Shown: positions 37,483 to 46,050 of the stretch, in pieces | Layout of the letters: each line of letters opens with the position of its first letter | Numbering within the stretch: position 1 is the first letter of the stretch | Source: VXRD01 sp965242535 | Lineage (GTDB): Bacteria > Latescibacterota > UBA2968 | Assembly (NCBI GenBank): GCA_965242535.1 | Contig: OZ251458.1 | Location: forward strand, 3,162,001 to 3,226,000 | Reading direction: 5' to 3' | Length of the DNA: 64,000 bases | Notes under the pieces: model-generated | What the model was told of the DNA's origin: nothing | The model's input: only the letters and a program-made list of their open reading frames with translations | Databases searched by the model: none | Translations under genes and position numbers: made by a program

Positions 37483-38760
37483 ATGAACACGTCTGACAAC
37501 ACCCCCCGCAGTGCTCCCCCCGCGGGACATGCCCCCGGCAAGCCCGATTCGGACGGGGTTGAAGCCCTCGACAAAAAATACGCCGCTGACGCACCGAGCG
37601 CGGAATTTGCCGCACTGCTCGAAGAGAGCGATGTGCAAAATTACCGCACGGTCTCGCCCGGGGAAAAAATCACCGGCACGATCCGCGAAATCGGGCCCTC
37701 TGTCGCGTTTATCGACTTTGGCGGCCGCAGCGAGGCGTCGATGGACATCCAAAGTTTGCGCGAGAAATCGGGCGCGTTGAAATACAAGCCCGGCGACGCC
37801 ATCGAAGCCTTTGTCGCCAGCACGGATGGCGAAATCCGCTTGACGCTTTCGCAGCGCGCCTCTAGCCGTCAGGTCTTGCGCCAAGCACATCAAAACGGCG
37901 TGCCCATCGAAGGCAAAGTCACCGGCTTCAACAGCGGCGGGCTCGTGGTCAACATGGGCGGCCTTCGCGGATTTTGTCCCATGTCGCAAATCGACACGGG
38001 ATATTGCAATGACCCCGCGTCTTATGCGGGGCAAACCCTCACCTTCAAAATCGTCGAACTGCGCGGGCGCAACGATGTCGTGGTTTCGCGCCGCGCGTAC
38101 TTGCGAGAAGAAATTCGCAAAAAAGCCGATGAGGTGCGCCGCCAACTCTCGGAAGGAGACGAAAGATCGGGCGTCATAACGCGCATCGAGCATTTCGGCG
38201 CGTTTGTCGATCTCGACGGCGTTGAGGGGTTGTTGCACGTCTCGGAAATCAGCCACGTCCGCGTTAAACATCCGCGTGAGGCCCTCAAAAAAGGCCAAGA
38301 AGTGCGCGTGAAAATTCTCGGGCTCAAAAACTTGGGCAAGAAAAAAGAGCGCGTCTCGCTCTCTCTGAAAGCGCTGGAAAAAGACCCGTGGGACAAAGTT
38401 GCCGACCGGTACCACACCGGCAACGTCATCACGGGCAAGGTCGTTTCCATCCAAAATTTCGGCGCGTTTGTCGAACTCGAACCCGGAGTTGAAGGGCTGG
38501 TCCACATCTCGCAATTCGTTTCGGGCAAGCGCATCGCAAGCCCGAGCGAAGTCGTTTCCGTGGGCGATGAAATCGAGGCCATGATCCGCGAAATCGACCC
38601 GCGCAAAAAGCGCGTCTCGCTCTCGGTGCGCGCCGTTGAAGAAGCGGCGCGGCAAACCGCTGAAAAGGAAGACATGGCCGCGTTCAAGTCCAATCAACCG
38701 CAAGAATCCCAAAGCGACAACGCCATGGCGGAAGCCCTTCGCCGCGCGGGCCTCGCCTGA
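37483..38760 (+). CDS. rpsA: 30S ribosomal protein S1 / S1-domain RNA-binding protein
   Basis: 425 aa with four S1 OB-fold repeats at about residues 58-130 (GEKITGTIREIGPSVAFIDFGG), 143-210 (EGKVTGFNSGGLVVNMGG), 228-300 (SGVITRIEHFGAFVDLDGVEGLLHVSE) and 315-390 (GKVVSIQNFGAFVELEPGVEGLVHIS). E. coli S1 has six repeats; four-repeat versions are common in other phyla. The low-complexity N-terminus is rich in Pro/Ala. It may be the true S1 or a paralogue. It is followed 13 bp later by a GGQ-domain gene, so both concern translation. Confidence 0.82.
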   Translation: MNTSDNTPRSAPPAGHAPGKPDSDGVEALDKKYAADAPSAEFAALLEESDVQNYRTVSPGEKITGTIREIGPSVAFIDFGGRSEASMDIQSLREKSGALKYKPGDAIEAFVASTDGEIRLTLSQRASSRQVLRQAHQNGVPIEGKVTGFNSGGLVVNMGGLRGFCPMSQIDTGYCNDPASYAGQTLTFKIVELRGRNDVVVSRRAYLREEIRKKADEVRRQLSEGDERSGVITRIEHFGAFVDLDGVEGLLHVSEISHVRVKHPREALKKGQEVRVKILGLKNLGKKKERVSLSLKALEKDPWDKVADRYHTGNVITGKVVSIQNFGAFVELEPGVEGLVHISQFVSGKRIASPSEVVSVGDEIEAMIREIDPRKKRVSLSVRAVEEAARQTAEKEDMAAFKSNQPQESQSDNAMAEALRRAGLA

Positions 38761-38773
38761 TCGGTTTCTCGCC

Positions 38774-39115
38774 ATGCGTACAAACACCGAAGCCCTCCTC
38801 AAGGACGTCCAATTTCAACCCCTGCGCGCGTCCGGCCCGGGCGGCCAACGCCGCAACAAAGTGGAAACCGCCATCCGCGCAACCCATAAGCCCACGGGCA
38901 TTACGGTCATCGCCACGGAACACCGCTCGCAATACCGCAATAAAAAACTCGCGCTCGAACGCTTGCAAACCCGCCTGAACGCACGCGACAAACCGCGCAA
39001 ACCGCGCATCAAAACCCGCCCCTATCGCGCTTCCATCAAAAAGCGTCTCGACCAAAAAAGCCGCCACGCCCAAAAAAAGCGCAGGCGGCAAGAGGCGAAA
39101 GGCGCGAGAGATTGA
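38774..39115 (+). CDS. GGQ-domain peptide chain release factor-like protein
   Basis: 113 aa consisting only of the RF-1 catalytic domain: SGPGGQRRNKVETAIRATH has the GGQ motif that triggers peptidyl-tRNA hydrolysis. A basic tail (KKRLDQKSRHAQKKRRRQEAK) follows, as in ArfB/YaeJ-type ribosome-rescue proteins. The codon-recognition domains of RF1/RF2 are absent. A role in rescuing stalled ribosomes is inferred from family knowledge; ArfB itself is slightly longer (140 aa). Same transcript as the S1 gene. Confidence 0.85.
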   Translation: MRTNTEALLKDVQFQPLRASGPGGQRRNKVETAIRATHKPTGITVIATEHRSQYRNKKLALERLQTRLNARDKPRKPRIKTRPYRASIKKRLDQKSRHAQKKRRRQEAKGARD

Positions 39116-39365
39116 ACGGGGCGATCGCCACATAACTCGCGAAAGACGTTGCTCGATGGGATGATATGGCGGGGCCATCGGCAAATCAAAGCAACAAAGA
39201 CCCGTTGCACCTCCTTATTTCCATAAGCAGCTGGGCGATTACGGTTAACATAATTTAGCTGCTTGCTGTGATCCGCCGTATGCCGACCGCGTTCTTTTTG
39301 TTGAATGCGGTTGGCTCCATCCCATCGATTGACTACTGATTTTTTGCCGCGCCATCTGCGGATCC

Positions 39366-40367
39366 TCACGCCTCGCGTCTAAAATGCTCGTACCCCATCC
39401 TTTCCAATCGCACGCGCTTTCCATCCTCGCCCTCTATCCTCACCTCGCCATTGCCCGCCGCGATCTCGCCGATGCGACAAATCGGATATCGCGTTGCCAA
39501 CGCCTCGATCCGATGCCCCTGTGCGCGACGCACGCAAAATAGCAACTCAAAATCTTCCCCTCCAGTAAGGGCCAAATCCAACTTATTTTGCTGGCTCGCG
39601 TCGCAATATTTGACAAACGCCGCAGACATGGGAATCGCCCCCGCTCGAATCACAGCCGACACCCCGCTTTGCCGGCAAATGTGGTTCAAATCCGAAGCCA
39701 GTCCATCCGACACATCGATCATCGCCGTCACGGCGCCCGTTTTCGCCAAGGCCCGTCCCAAATCCACCTGCGCTTCGGGCCGGTAATGCCGCCGCAACAA
39801 CGCGGCGCGATCTTCGCCCCGCATCTCCACTTCGCCCAACACCACGCCCAGACCTGCCGCAGAATCGCCCAATGTGCCCGATGCGTAGATCGCATCGCCC
39901 ACCCGCGCGCCCGACCGATAGCACACCTGATCGCGCAACATGTCGCCCGTGAGCGTCAAACCCAAGACCAAGGGGCCAGATGTGCGCGTGGTATCCCCCC
40001 CCACGATGGCGACGCAAAATTGATCCGCACAGGCAAACAGGCCGTTGTAGATGCGCTCGACATATCCCGCGTCACAGTCCGCCGCCGCGCTGATCCCGAT
40101 GACCGCATCCGTCGGCTCGCCGCCCATGGCGGCGATGTCGGACAGACTCGCGGTCAGCAGCTTGTAGCCCACGCTTTCCGGCGGCGCGTTTTGCACGAAG
40201 TGGACGCCTTCGACCATCGCGTCCGTCGTCACGAGTCGCGCGCGATCCTCGCCCGTTGCGATGACCGCACAATCATCGCCAATCCCACACAGAACCCGAT
40301 TGCGCTGTGCGTGCGCGGCAATGCGGTCGATAAAGCCAAATTCACCGATGTCCTTAAAACGTGTCAT
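39366..40367 (-). CDS. thiL: Thiamine-monophosphate kinase
   Basis: 333-aa enzyme that phosphorylates TMP to thiamine diphosphate. AIRS/PurM-type motifs: GIGDDCAVI (residues 29-37), TTDAMVEGVHF, ASLSDIAAMGGEP, GGDTTRTSGP, IDVSDGLASDLNHI and LTGGEDFELLF. Start at 40367 gives the family N-terminus (IGEFGFIDRIA). The longer frame from 40463 reads through a REP-like palindrome and is rejected. No other thiamine gene is nearby. Confidence 0.95.
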   Translation of the reverse strand: MTRFKDIGEFGFIDRIAAHAQRNRVLCGIGDDCAVIATGEDRARLVTTDAMVEGVHFVQNAPPESVGYKLLTASLSDIAAMGGEPTDAVIGISAAADCDAGYVERIYNGLFACADQFCVAIVGGDTTRTSGPLVLGLTLTGDMLRDQVCYRSGARVGDAIYASGTLGDSAAGLGVVLGEVEMRGEDRAALLRRHYRPEAQVDLGRALAKTGAVTAMIDVSDGLASDLNHICRQSGVSAVIRAGAIPMSAAFVKYCDASQQNKLDLALTGGEDFELLFCVRRAQGHRIEALATRYPICRIGEIAAGNGEVRIEGEDGKRVRLERMGYEHFRREA

Positions 40368-40407
40368 GGATGCGTCCTGACGAATCAGCGGAACGGGCAC
40401 GGGTCTC

Positions 40408-40433
40408 GGACAGGCACGGGGATCTGTCTCTAC
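40408..40433 (-). repeat. REP-like palindrome (inverted copy)
   Basis: GGACAGGCACGGGGATCTG...CTAC, the reverse orientation of the common unit, just upstream of thiL. Another inverted copy lies at 41638-41662. Confidence 0.65.
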
Positions 40434-40547
40434 GGGTGATGGGGCCGGGCGGGGACTGACCACTGATCAAACGCCCCATCTGAAACCGCTTGCGCGACCT
40501 CGGATGGGGCGATGTTTTGGTGGGTTGAGGGCGAGTGTCGATCCCGT

Positions 40548-40907
40548 TTATCCTTTGATGTATGTCAACACGCCGATAATGATAACCGCAATCCCAACGA
40601 TCAATGTCAGCCATTTGAGCATCTGCCCTTCCACGCGGATAATATCGTTCTTCAAATTCGTTTCCACGCGGTTGATACGATCCTCCATGCGGTTAAAGCC
40701 TTCGTTCATCAGGTTCATCAACTGCTTGAACTGGTCAGCCGTTTGCCGTTCGACGCGGCGAATCTCTTTCGCATTCTGCTTGCCCTGCTCGCCAGATACC
40801 GCCCCATTTTTCTCGATGGCAATGAGACGTTGATCCTGGGCAACGAGCCGCCGATCTTGATCGGCGATTTTCTGCTCGAGTCGCGCGATCTTCTCTGCAT
40901 CTGTCAT
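40548..40907 (-). CDS. Coiled-coil tail-anchored protein, tandem copy 1
   Basis: 119 aa: heptad-rich coiled coil from MTDAEKIARLEQKIADQDRR to about residue 95, then one C-terminal TM helix (WLTLIVGIAVIIIGVLTYI). A repeated INRVE/NRMEDR pattern is visible. The start follows GGAGAGG. The layout recalls Bdr-like or tail-anchored scaffold proteins, but no function is assigned. Inferred location is the inner membrane, with the coil in the cytoplasm. Confidence 0.7.
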   Translation of the reverse strand: MTDAEKIARLEQKIADQDRRLVAQDQRLIAIEKNGAVSGEQGKQNAKEIRRVERQTADQFKQLMNLMNEGFNRMEDRINRVETNLKNDIIRVEGQMLKWLTLIVGIAVIIIGVLTYIKG

Positions 40908-41119
40908 GACACCTCTCCTCGTTTGGGAAGTTGGATTGAACTACGCAATGGTCTCGACAATTTTACCCAAAAACGCATCGAAAAACAAGGCCAAATTTTG
41001 CGATGTCTGTCCATCAGCGCGGCGGGGGACTGACCACTGATCAAACGCCCCATCTGAAACCGCAGGCGCGCTCGGATGGGGCGATGTTTTGGTGGGTTGA
41101 TGGCGAGTGTCGATCCCGC

Positions 41120-41500
41120 TTATCCTTTGATGTATGTCAACGCGCCGATAATGATAACCGCAACCCCGACGATCAATGTCAGCCATTTGATCATCTGCCC
41201 TTCCACGCGGTTGATACGCTCCTCCACGCGAATGATGTCGTTCTTCAAGTTCGTTTCCACGCGATTGATATGCTCCTCCACGCGGTTAAAGCCTTCGTTC
41301 ATCAGGTTCATCAACTGCTTGAACTGGTCAGCCGTTTGCCGTTCGACGCGGCGAATCTCTTTCGCATTCTGCTTGCCCTGCTCGCCAGATACCGCCCCAT
41401 TCTTCTCGATGGCAATGAGACGTTGATCCTGGGCAATGAGCCGCCGATCTTGATCGGCGATCTTCTGCTCGAGTCGCGCGATCTTTTCTGCATCTGTCAT
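41120..41500 (-). CDS. Coiled-coil tail-anchored protein, tandem copy 2
   Basis: 126 aa and nearly identical to copy 1, with one extra seven-residue heptad (ERINRVE), so the coil stays in register. The same C-terminal TM helix and ribosome site. Expansion by exactly one heptad suggests selection on coiled-coil length. Confidence 0.7.
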   Translation of the reverse strand: MTDAEKIARLEQKIADQDRRLIAQDQRLIAIEKNGAVSGEQGKQNAKEIRRVERQTADQFKQLMNLMNEGFNRVEEHINRVETNLKNDIIRVEERINRVEGQMIKWLTLIVGVAVIIIGALTYIKG

Positions 41501-41637
41501 GACACATCTCCTCGTTTGGAAAGTTGGATTGAACTACGCAATGGTCTTGACAATTTTACCCAAAAACGCATCGAAAAACAAGGCCAAATTTTGCGATGTC
41601 TGTCCATCAGCGCGGCGGGGACTGACGACTAACTGCT

Positions 41638-41662
41638 GACAGGCACGGGGGTCTGTCCCTAC
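41638..41662 (-). repeat. REP-like palindrome (inverted copy)
   Basis: ACAGGCACGGGGGTCTGTCC...CTAC in reverse orientation, just beyond the second duplicated unit. 41663-41764 shows nothing further. Confidence 0.65.
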
Positions 41663-41764
41663 GATGAACTTGTGTACCCCGCCCGTCTATGAACGGCTAT
41701 CATGCTCGGATTACTCGCCTTCATACCCCGCCCGCGTTTTTCGTCGTTTGTTTTTTTTTCATCG

Positions 41765-42526
41765 CTATTCGCCATTCTTCTTCTGCCACGCCACAACATC
41801 CCGGTACGCTATGTCGCCGCCGAAAATGTCCAGCGCGCTGCCGATAGTCAGATCTACGCGCCCACGTCCCAATGCCTTGACGCGATCCAGATCGGAGAGT
41901 TTTCGCGCTCCACCTGCGTACGTCACCGGCACGGGAGACCCGTTGCCGAGCATTTCCACCAGCGGTTCTTCCACCCCTGCGCGTTGGCCCTCCACATCGA
42001 CCCCGTGGACCAAAAACTCCGCGCAACAATCGGCCAACGCGCGCAAGGTCGCTTTTCCAACCGCCACATCGGTAAATGTTTGCCAGCGATCTGTGACGAC
42101 GACATAATCATCGCCGCGCTTTCGGCAACTCAAATCCAGCACCAACCGATCTTTGCCCACGGCCCGGATCATTTCGTCCAATCGCCCGTCATCGATCTGC
42201 CCATCGCGGAACACGTAGGACGTGACGATCACATGGCTCGCGCCCGCGCGCAAAAACGTTTCCGCATTGCGCGGCGCGATGCCCCCGCCCATGTGCAGGC
42301 CGCCGGGAAACGCCTCGAGTGCCGACAGCGCGGCGGCTTCGTTGCCGGGTCCGAGCGCGATCACATGCCCGCCCCACAAGCCATCGGCGCGATACAACCG
42401 CGCGTAATCCGCAGGGGAACGCGCGGTTTCAAAATGGGTCACGGCGCGATCCCCATCGCGCAATGTCCCCCCGACGATTTGCACGACTCGGCCGCGGCGC
42501 AAGTCGATACACGGTCTAAAGTTCAT
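41765..42526 (-). CDS. hisA: Phosphoribosylformimino-AICAR ribotide isomerase, eukaryotic type
   Basis: 253-aa (beta/alpha)8 enzyme of histidine biosynthesis converting ProFAR to PRFAR. The sequence follows yeast HIS6 rather than typical bacterial HisA: CIDLRRGRVVQIVGGTL, HVIALGPGNEAAALSAL, VIVTSYVFRDG, KDRLVLDLSCRK, RWQTFTDV, EFLVHGVDVEG, VTYAGGARKLSDL and VDLTIGSALDIFGG all have yeast counterparts. The catalytic Asp pair lies in CIDL and in the HGVDVEG segment. No other his gene is near. The start at 42526 matches HIS6; a frame from 42574 would add 16 residues. Confidence 0.88.
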   Translation of the reverse strand: MNFRPCIDLRRGRVVQIVGGTLRDGDRAVTHFETARSPADYARLYRADGLWGGHVIALGPGNEAAALSALEAFPGGLHMGGGIAPRNAETFLRAGASHVIVTSYVFRDGQIDDGRLDEMIRAVGKDRLVLDLSCRKRGDDYVVVTDRWQTFTDVAVGKATLRALADCCAEFLVHGVDVEGQRAGVEEPLVEMLGNGSPVPVTYAGGARKLSDLDRVKALGRGRVDLTIGSALDIFGGDIAYRDVVAWQKKNGE

Positions 42527-42681
42527 GACCTCTACCCGTTCTTGGATTTTTTTTGCAGGCGAACGTGCGGGCATCGTCCCTACAATTTGCCGATTTTCAA
42601 AAAGAATGGCTTACAGGGTTATCATGTGTTATTTTTTTATCTGTATCAACCGCCAACCCCATTGGCCGCAAAGGAGGCCCC

Positions 42682-43800
42682 ATGCAAGACCCCCGATTGG
42701 AAAAACTCGCCGATGTCTTGGTTCACCATTCCACGCAGGTGCAACCGGGCGAAACCGTCCTCATCGAAGGCTACGACATGCCCGAAGACATGCTCATCGC
42801 GCTGATTCGCAAAGTGCGCGACGCGGGAGGCATCCCGCAGGTGTCCATCAAAAACACCCGCATCCAACGCGAACTCATCCGCACAGGCGATGTCGCCACC
42901 ATGCGAAAAATAGGCGCGTATGAAGCCCATCGCATGCGGCGCGTCAATGCCTATATCGGGTTGCGCGGCAGCCGCAATATCGCAGAGTTGTCGGATTTAT
43001 CCAGCGCGGCGATGGATGTGTACGAAAAACACTGGATCGATCCCGTGCATTTTGCCATCCGCGTGCCGAAAACCAAATGGGTGGTCTTGCGATGGCCCAC
43101 GCCCTCGATGGCGCAACTGGCGCAGCAAAGCACCGAAGCCTTTGAGGATTTTTACTTTGACGTGTGTACCCTCGATTACGGCAAAATGGCCGAGGCCGTC
43201 GCGCCCCTTAAAAAGCGCGTGGAACAAACCGACCGCGTGCATATCACGGGGGTCGATACGGACCTGTCGTTCAGCATCAAAGATATCGGCGTGCGAACCT
43301 GCACGGGCTCGCGCAATATTCCCGATGGCGAGTGTTTCACAGCGCCGGTTAAAAACTCCGTCAACGGCCACATCCATTTCAACGTGCCCACCATTTATCG
43401 CGGCACGCCGTTTTCGGATATTCGGTTGACCCTCCGAGATGGCAAAATCACAGACGCGACCGCGAGCGACACCGCCAAACTCAACGCCATTCTCAACACC
43501 GATGCGGGCGCGCGCTACATCGGCGAATTTGCCATTGGCTTCAACCCCTATATCACCTCGCCCATGCTCGACATTCTCTTCGATGAGAAAATCGCGGGGT
43601 CATTCCACTTCACGCCCGGCAACGCCTATCGAGACGACGCGGACAACGGCAACCGATCCTCCGTGCATTGGGATATGGTCTTCATCCAAACCCCGGAATA
43701 CGGCGGCGGGGAAATCCACTTCGACGACGAGTGCATCCGCAAAGACGGCCGTTTTGTCACAGAAGACCTCAAAGGGCTCAATCCCGAAAATCTGAAATAG
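42682..43800 (+). CDS. M29-family aminopeptidase
   Basis: 372-aa metallo-aminopeptidase of the AmpS/PepS/aminopeptidase T family. Characteristic stretches are YEKHWIDPVHFAIRVP near residue 115, IPDGECFTAPVKNSVNGHI (metal-binding Glu), and the C-terminal GGGEIHFDDECIRKDG and GNRSSVHWDM with metal-binding His/Asp. It releases N-terminal residues from peptides in the cytoplasm. The start has AAAGGAGG seven bases upstream. Adjacent hisA is divergent, so the 155-bp gap holds both promoters. Confidence 0.88.
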   Translation: MQDPRLEKLADVLVHHSTQVQPGETVLIEGYDMPEDMLIALIRKVRDAGGIPQVSIKNTRIQRELIRTGDVATMRKIGAYEAHRMRRVNAYIGLRGSRNIAELSDLSSAAMDVYEKHWIDPVHFAIRVPKTKWVVLRWPTPSMAQLAQQSTEAFEDFYFDVCTLDYGKMAEAVAPLKKRVEQTDRVHITGVDTDLSFSIKDIGVRTCTGSRNIPDGECFTAPVKNSVNGHIHFNVPTIYRGTPFSDIRLTLRDGKITDATASDTAKLNAILNTDAGARYIGEFAIGFNPYITSPMLDILFDEKIAGSFHFTPGNAYRDDADNGNRSSVHWDMVFIQTPEYGGGEIHFDDECIRKDGRFVTEDLKGLNPENLK

Positions 43801-44050
43801 GGAAACTCGCGCCACGCGCTTCTCCAACACCACCGGCCCCGTCGTGGCTGAAGACCACTGCTGCATCTGCGGGTACGTCAATGTCGAGAGCGGGCAGGCG
43901 ATGCGCGAAGATGTGGAACGAGTGTCACACTATTCTGGCGACATTGACCATTTTTTTGGAAGTACGGTTTTTTGACGGAAGTAAGGGCGTAAAATTTTAC
44001 GCCCTTACGGTACGTTACAAATACAAAAACGCAACTCTGATAGCTAACTC
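43801..44050 (+). other. Intergenic stretch with a possible coding remnant and a 28-bp palindrome
   Basis: A plus-strand frame at 43802-43975 continues as AEDHCCICGYVNVESGQAM and VERVSHYSGDIDHFF before TGA, without a start of its own. It may be the tail of a lost gene. A perfect palindrome, GTAAGGGCGTAAAA followed at once by its complement, occupies 43981-44008. Confidence 0.35.
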
Positions 44051-44284
44051 ATGCCAACTAGATGCGTATATCTCGCCGAAGTCGGGCCGGGTGTTGCGCT
44101 GTATGCGACCTTGACGCACCGGGCAAAAGCCGATCCCAAGCCCTTGGTGTTGCTCATCGACGAGATCGACGCGCTGAACGGCGACTCTCTGCTGTCGGTG
44201 TTGCGGCAGTTGCGGGCCGGCTACGACCTACGCCCAAAGGGGTTTCCGCAGAGCGTCGTATTGTGCGTGATGCACGTCCGATCC
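44051..44284 (+). pseudogene. Fragment of an AAA ATPase gene
   Basis: About 78 codons containing PLVLLIDEIDALNGDSLLSV and LRQLRAGYDLRPKGFPQSV. This is the Walker B and following segment of a common AAA-ATPase-like family whose next residues are usually VILCGVRDVRDY. Here the frame diverges after VVLC, and no Walker A precedes it. It is truncated on both sides, so a degraded gene remnant. Confidence 0.6.
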
Positions 44285-44410
44285 GATGCGTTTTTGTCGC
44301 TGTTTCTGTCGCGTGTTCTTTGACGTGCTCGCTTGCAAATACGAGAAATTTGAGTCTATACGTATCGTTCGTTCTTTTTGAAGAGGACACCTCGCTCTCA
44401 GGTGATACCC

Positions 44411-45388
44411 ATGGCAGATAACAGACAAATCATCCGGCAGTTGGATATTCTCCGGGAACTCATGACTCGGAGGTATGGCGTGACCATTGGAGAACTCGCC
44501 GAGATCCAAGGCGTCACGCCGCGCACAATACAAAGGGACCTCGGCGATCTCGAAGCAGTGGGCTTCGTGCTCGATGCCGAGATGCGCGAGAGAAAAAAAT
44601 ACTGGAAGCTCGAGCAAAAGACAGATTTGCCATCCCTGAACTTTCCCATTGAGGAAATCATCGCCCTGACGTTTATCGAGGGCATCGTCGATTCGCTTGC
44701 GGGAGCACCATTCGACGAGGCGTTCAAAAAGACGCTGAACAGGATCCGGACGACGCTCCCCAAAAACATGCGGGCGTTTTTAGAACGGGCAGGCGCCGCT
44801 TATTACCCACACCATCGCGGGCAAAAAGCGCGTCCCTCGTCCGAAGTATTCACAACGGCGCATCGGGCGATCGACGAGCGCAAAATTTGCGACGTCACCT
44901 ATCGCGCGATCACGACCGGGCAAACCAAAACATACCCCATTATGCCCTTGAGATTGTTGTATTATCACAATGGGTTTTACCTTTTGTGCCGCCATCCGAA
45001 TTACGACAATTTGATCACGCTGGCCGCAGAACGCATTCGGGCCCTCGAGATCACCGAGCAGTCCTTTGAATATCCGGACGATCTCGACATCGAAAGCCGC
45101 GTGCAACGGGCATTCGGCATTGTACTCGAAGACCCCATAGCGGTCAAAGTCCGATTCTCCGCCTCGCAAGCCCCGTATGTCCGGCAACGGGTTTGGCACC
45201 CCTCGCAAGAGATCGAGGCGTTGGATACCGGCGAGATCATCCTGTCTTTCCGAGCCGGTGGCTTTCGAGAAATCAAGGCGTGGATTCTGGGCTATGGCGC
45301 CGAGGCAGACGTTCTCGAGCCGCCCGCCCTGCGCGAAGCGATCATCGAGGAACTCGAAAAAAATCTGAATTTTTATCAAAAAACCTGA
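44411..45388 (+). CDS. WYL-domain transcriptional regulator
   Basis: 325 aa. N-terminal winged helix (about residues 5-60: LDILRELMTRRYGVTIGELAE, then VTPRTIQRDLGDLEAVGF as recognition helix). A middle helical linker is followed by a WYL domain (about 150-215: CDVTYRAITTGQTKTYPIMP, then NGFYLLCR) and a C-terminal WCX extension. WYL regulators bind nucleotide-type or DNA ligands and often control phage-defence or DNA-damage genes. Here it stands 0.95 kb upstream of the three-module AAA+ gene and next to an ATPase fragment, so control of that locus is plausible. Confidence 0.88.
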   Translation: MADNRQIIRQLDILRELMTRRYGVTIGELAEIQGVTPRTIQRDLGDLEAVGFVLDAEMRERKKYWKLEQKTDLPSLNFPIEEIIALTFIEGIVDSLAGAPFDEAFKKTLNRIRTTLPKNMRAFLERAGAAYYPHHRGQKARPSSEVFTTAHRAIDERKICDVTYRAITTGQTKTYPIMPLRLLYYHNGFYLLCRHPNYDNLITLAAERIRALEITEQSFEYPDDLDIESRVQRAFGIVLEDPIAVKVRFSASQAPYVRQRVWHPSQEIEALDTGEIILSFRAGGFREIKAWILGYGAEADVLEPPALREAIIEELEKNLNFYQKT

Positions 45389-45479
45389 TCACCTGCGACA
45401 TACCTTGTCATACTACCTGTTTATGTTTGAGGCGCGTTCCAATGAATGCGTCTCTTTTTTTTTTTTGAATCGGGGAAGC

Positions 45480-45533
45480 CACAAAAGGCACAAAAGCCAC
45501 AAAAGCCACAAAAGGCACAAAAGCCACAAAAGG
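45480..45533 (+). repeat. Six 9-bp tandem repeats (CACAAAAGS)
   Basis: Six consecutive units CACAAAAGG or CACAAAAGC. In one frame they read HKSHKRHK, but no gene is supported. No spacers, so not CRISPR. Confidence 0.9.
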
Positions 45534-45618
45534 CGGGAGAGGTCAGGAAAACCAGTGGGCAAGGAAAGGAAACTACGAAAAATGTGGGACGGGGTATAGC
45601 TGCGAAAAGCAGATCATC

Positions 45619-45727
45619 GTAGGGACAGGCCCCCGTGCCTGTCCTTGACCGCGCCCAACTTCCAAACGGTCAGTGGTCAGTCCTCACCTTGCCCCATCGC
45701 CCGTAGGGACAGGCCCTCGTGCCTATC
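45619..45727 (+). repeat. Two REP-like palindromes
   Basis: Units at 45619-45644 (full) and 45703-45727 (diverged), separated by a GGTCAGTGGTCAGTCC spacer also seen near other copies. Confidence 0.7.
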
Positions 45728-45737
45728 GAAAAAAATG

Positions 45738-46050
45738 CGCCACAAATTTTTAAGGGAGGACGGACGTGATGCCGTACACCAAATAAGCCATCGCCAAACG
45801 TGCCATCCCAAAAACCCATCAAACAAAGCCATCAAGCACAGCGCGCAAGTCCGTCTCGCAACGCACTTCTTTTTTGCAACCCACCTTGCAGGCTGGCGCA
45901 TGTCGTGCGATTACAAAAGCGCTTTGCGCTGTGCTAGCCCCTCGGCGCATGAGAGCGGCATTTTTTGCCTACTTTTTTTGCTGTTGAAAAAAAGTAGGTC
46001 GCCGAAGGCATCAAAGGTAACACCCGATATTTTAGGACCAAACCCTTGAG
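45738..46050 (+). repeat. MITE-like interspersed repeat, copy F
   Basis: Core and hairpin (CCTACTTTTTTT...AAAAAAAGTAGG near 45968-45999) present. Both terminal repeats are missing or too diverged to see. 46051-46236 then holds a motif shared with two other sites (46110-46139) and a truncated REP unit (46144-46170). Confidence 0.75.

Larger units (their letters stand above)
40452..41625 (-). repeat. Tandem duplication of a ~590-bp coiled-coil gene unit
   Basis: 40452-41030 and 41024-41625 are about 95% identical in the same orientation. Each carries one coiled-coil tail-anchored gene, its ribosome site, ~110 bp upstream and a downstream hairpin CGCCCCATCTGA...TCGGATGGGGCG. The two copies differ by an in-frame segment of seven codons. 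Confidence 0.9.

Noticed and set aside
39022..39369. 115-codon minus-strand frame between the GGQ gene and thiL
   Set aside because: Half of it lies antisense to the release-factor-like gene. The rest shows no family similarity I can recognise and no ribosome site.
39680..39705. tRNA-like TTCAAATC arm
   Set aside because: Lies inside thiL and has no cloverleaf partners; no tRNA was found anywhere in the window.
45480..45533. Possible CRISPR array
   Set aside because: The units are 9 bp, contiguous and without spacers; a simple tandem repeat.
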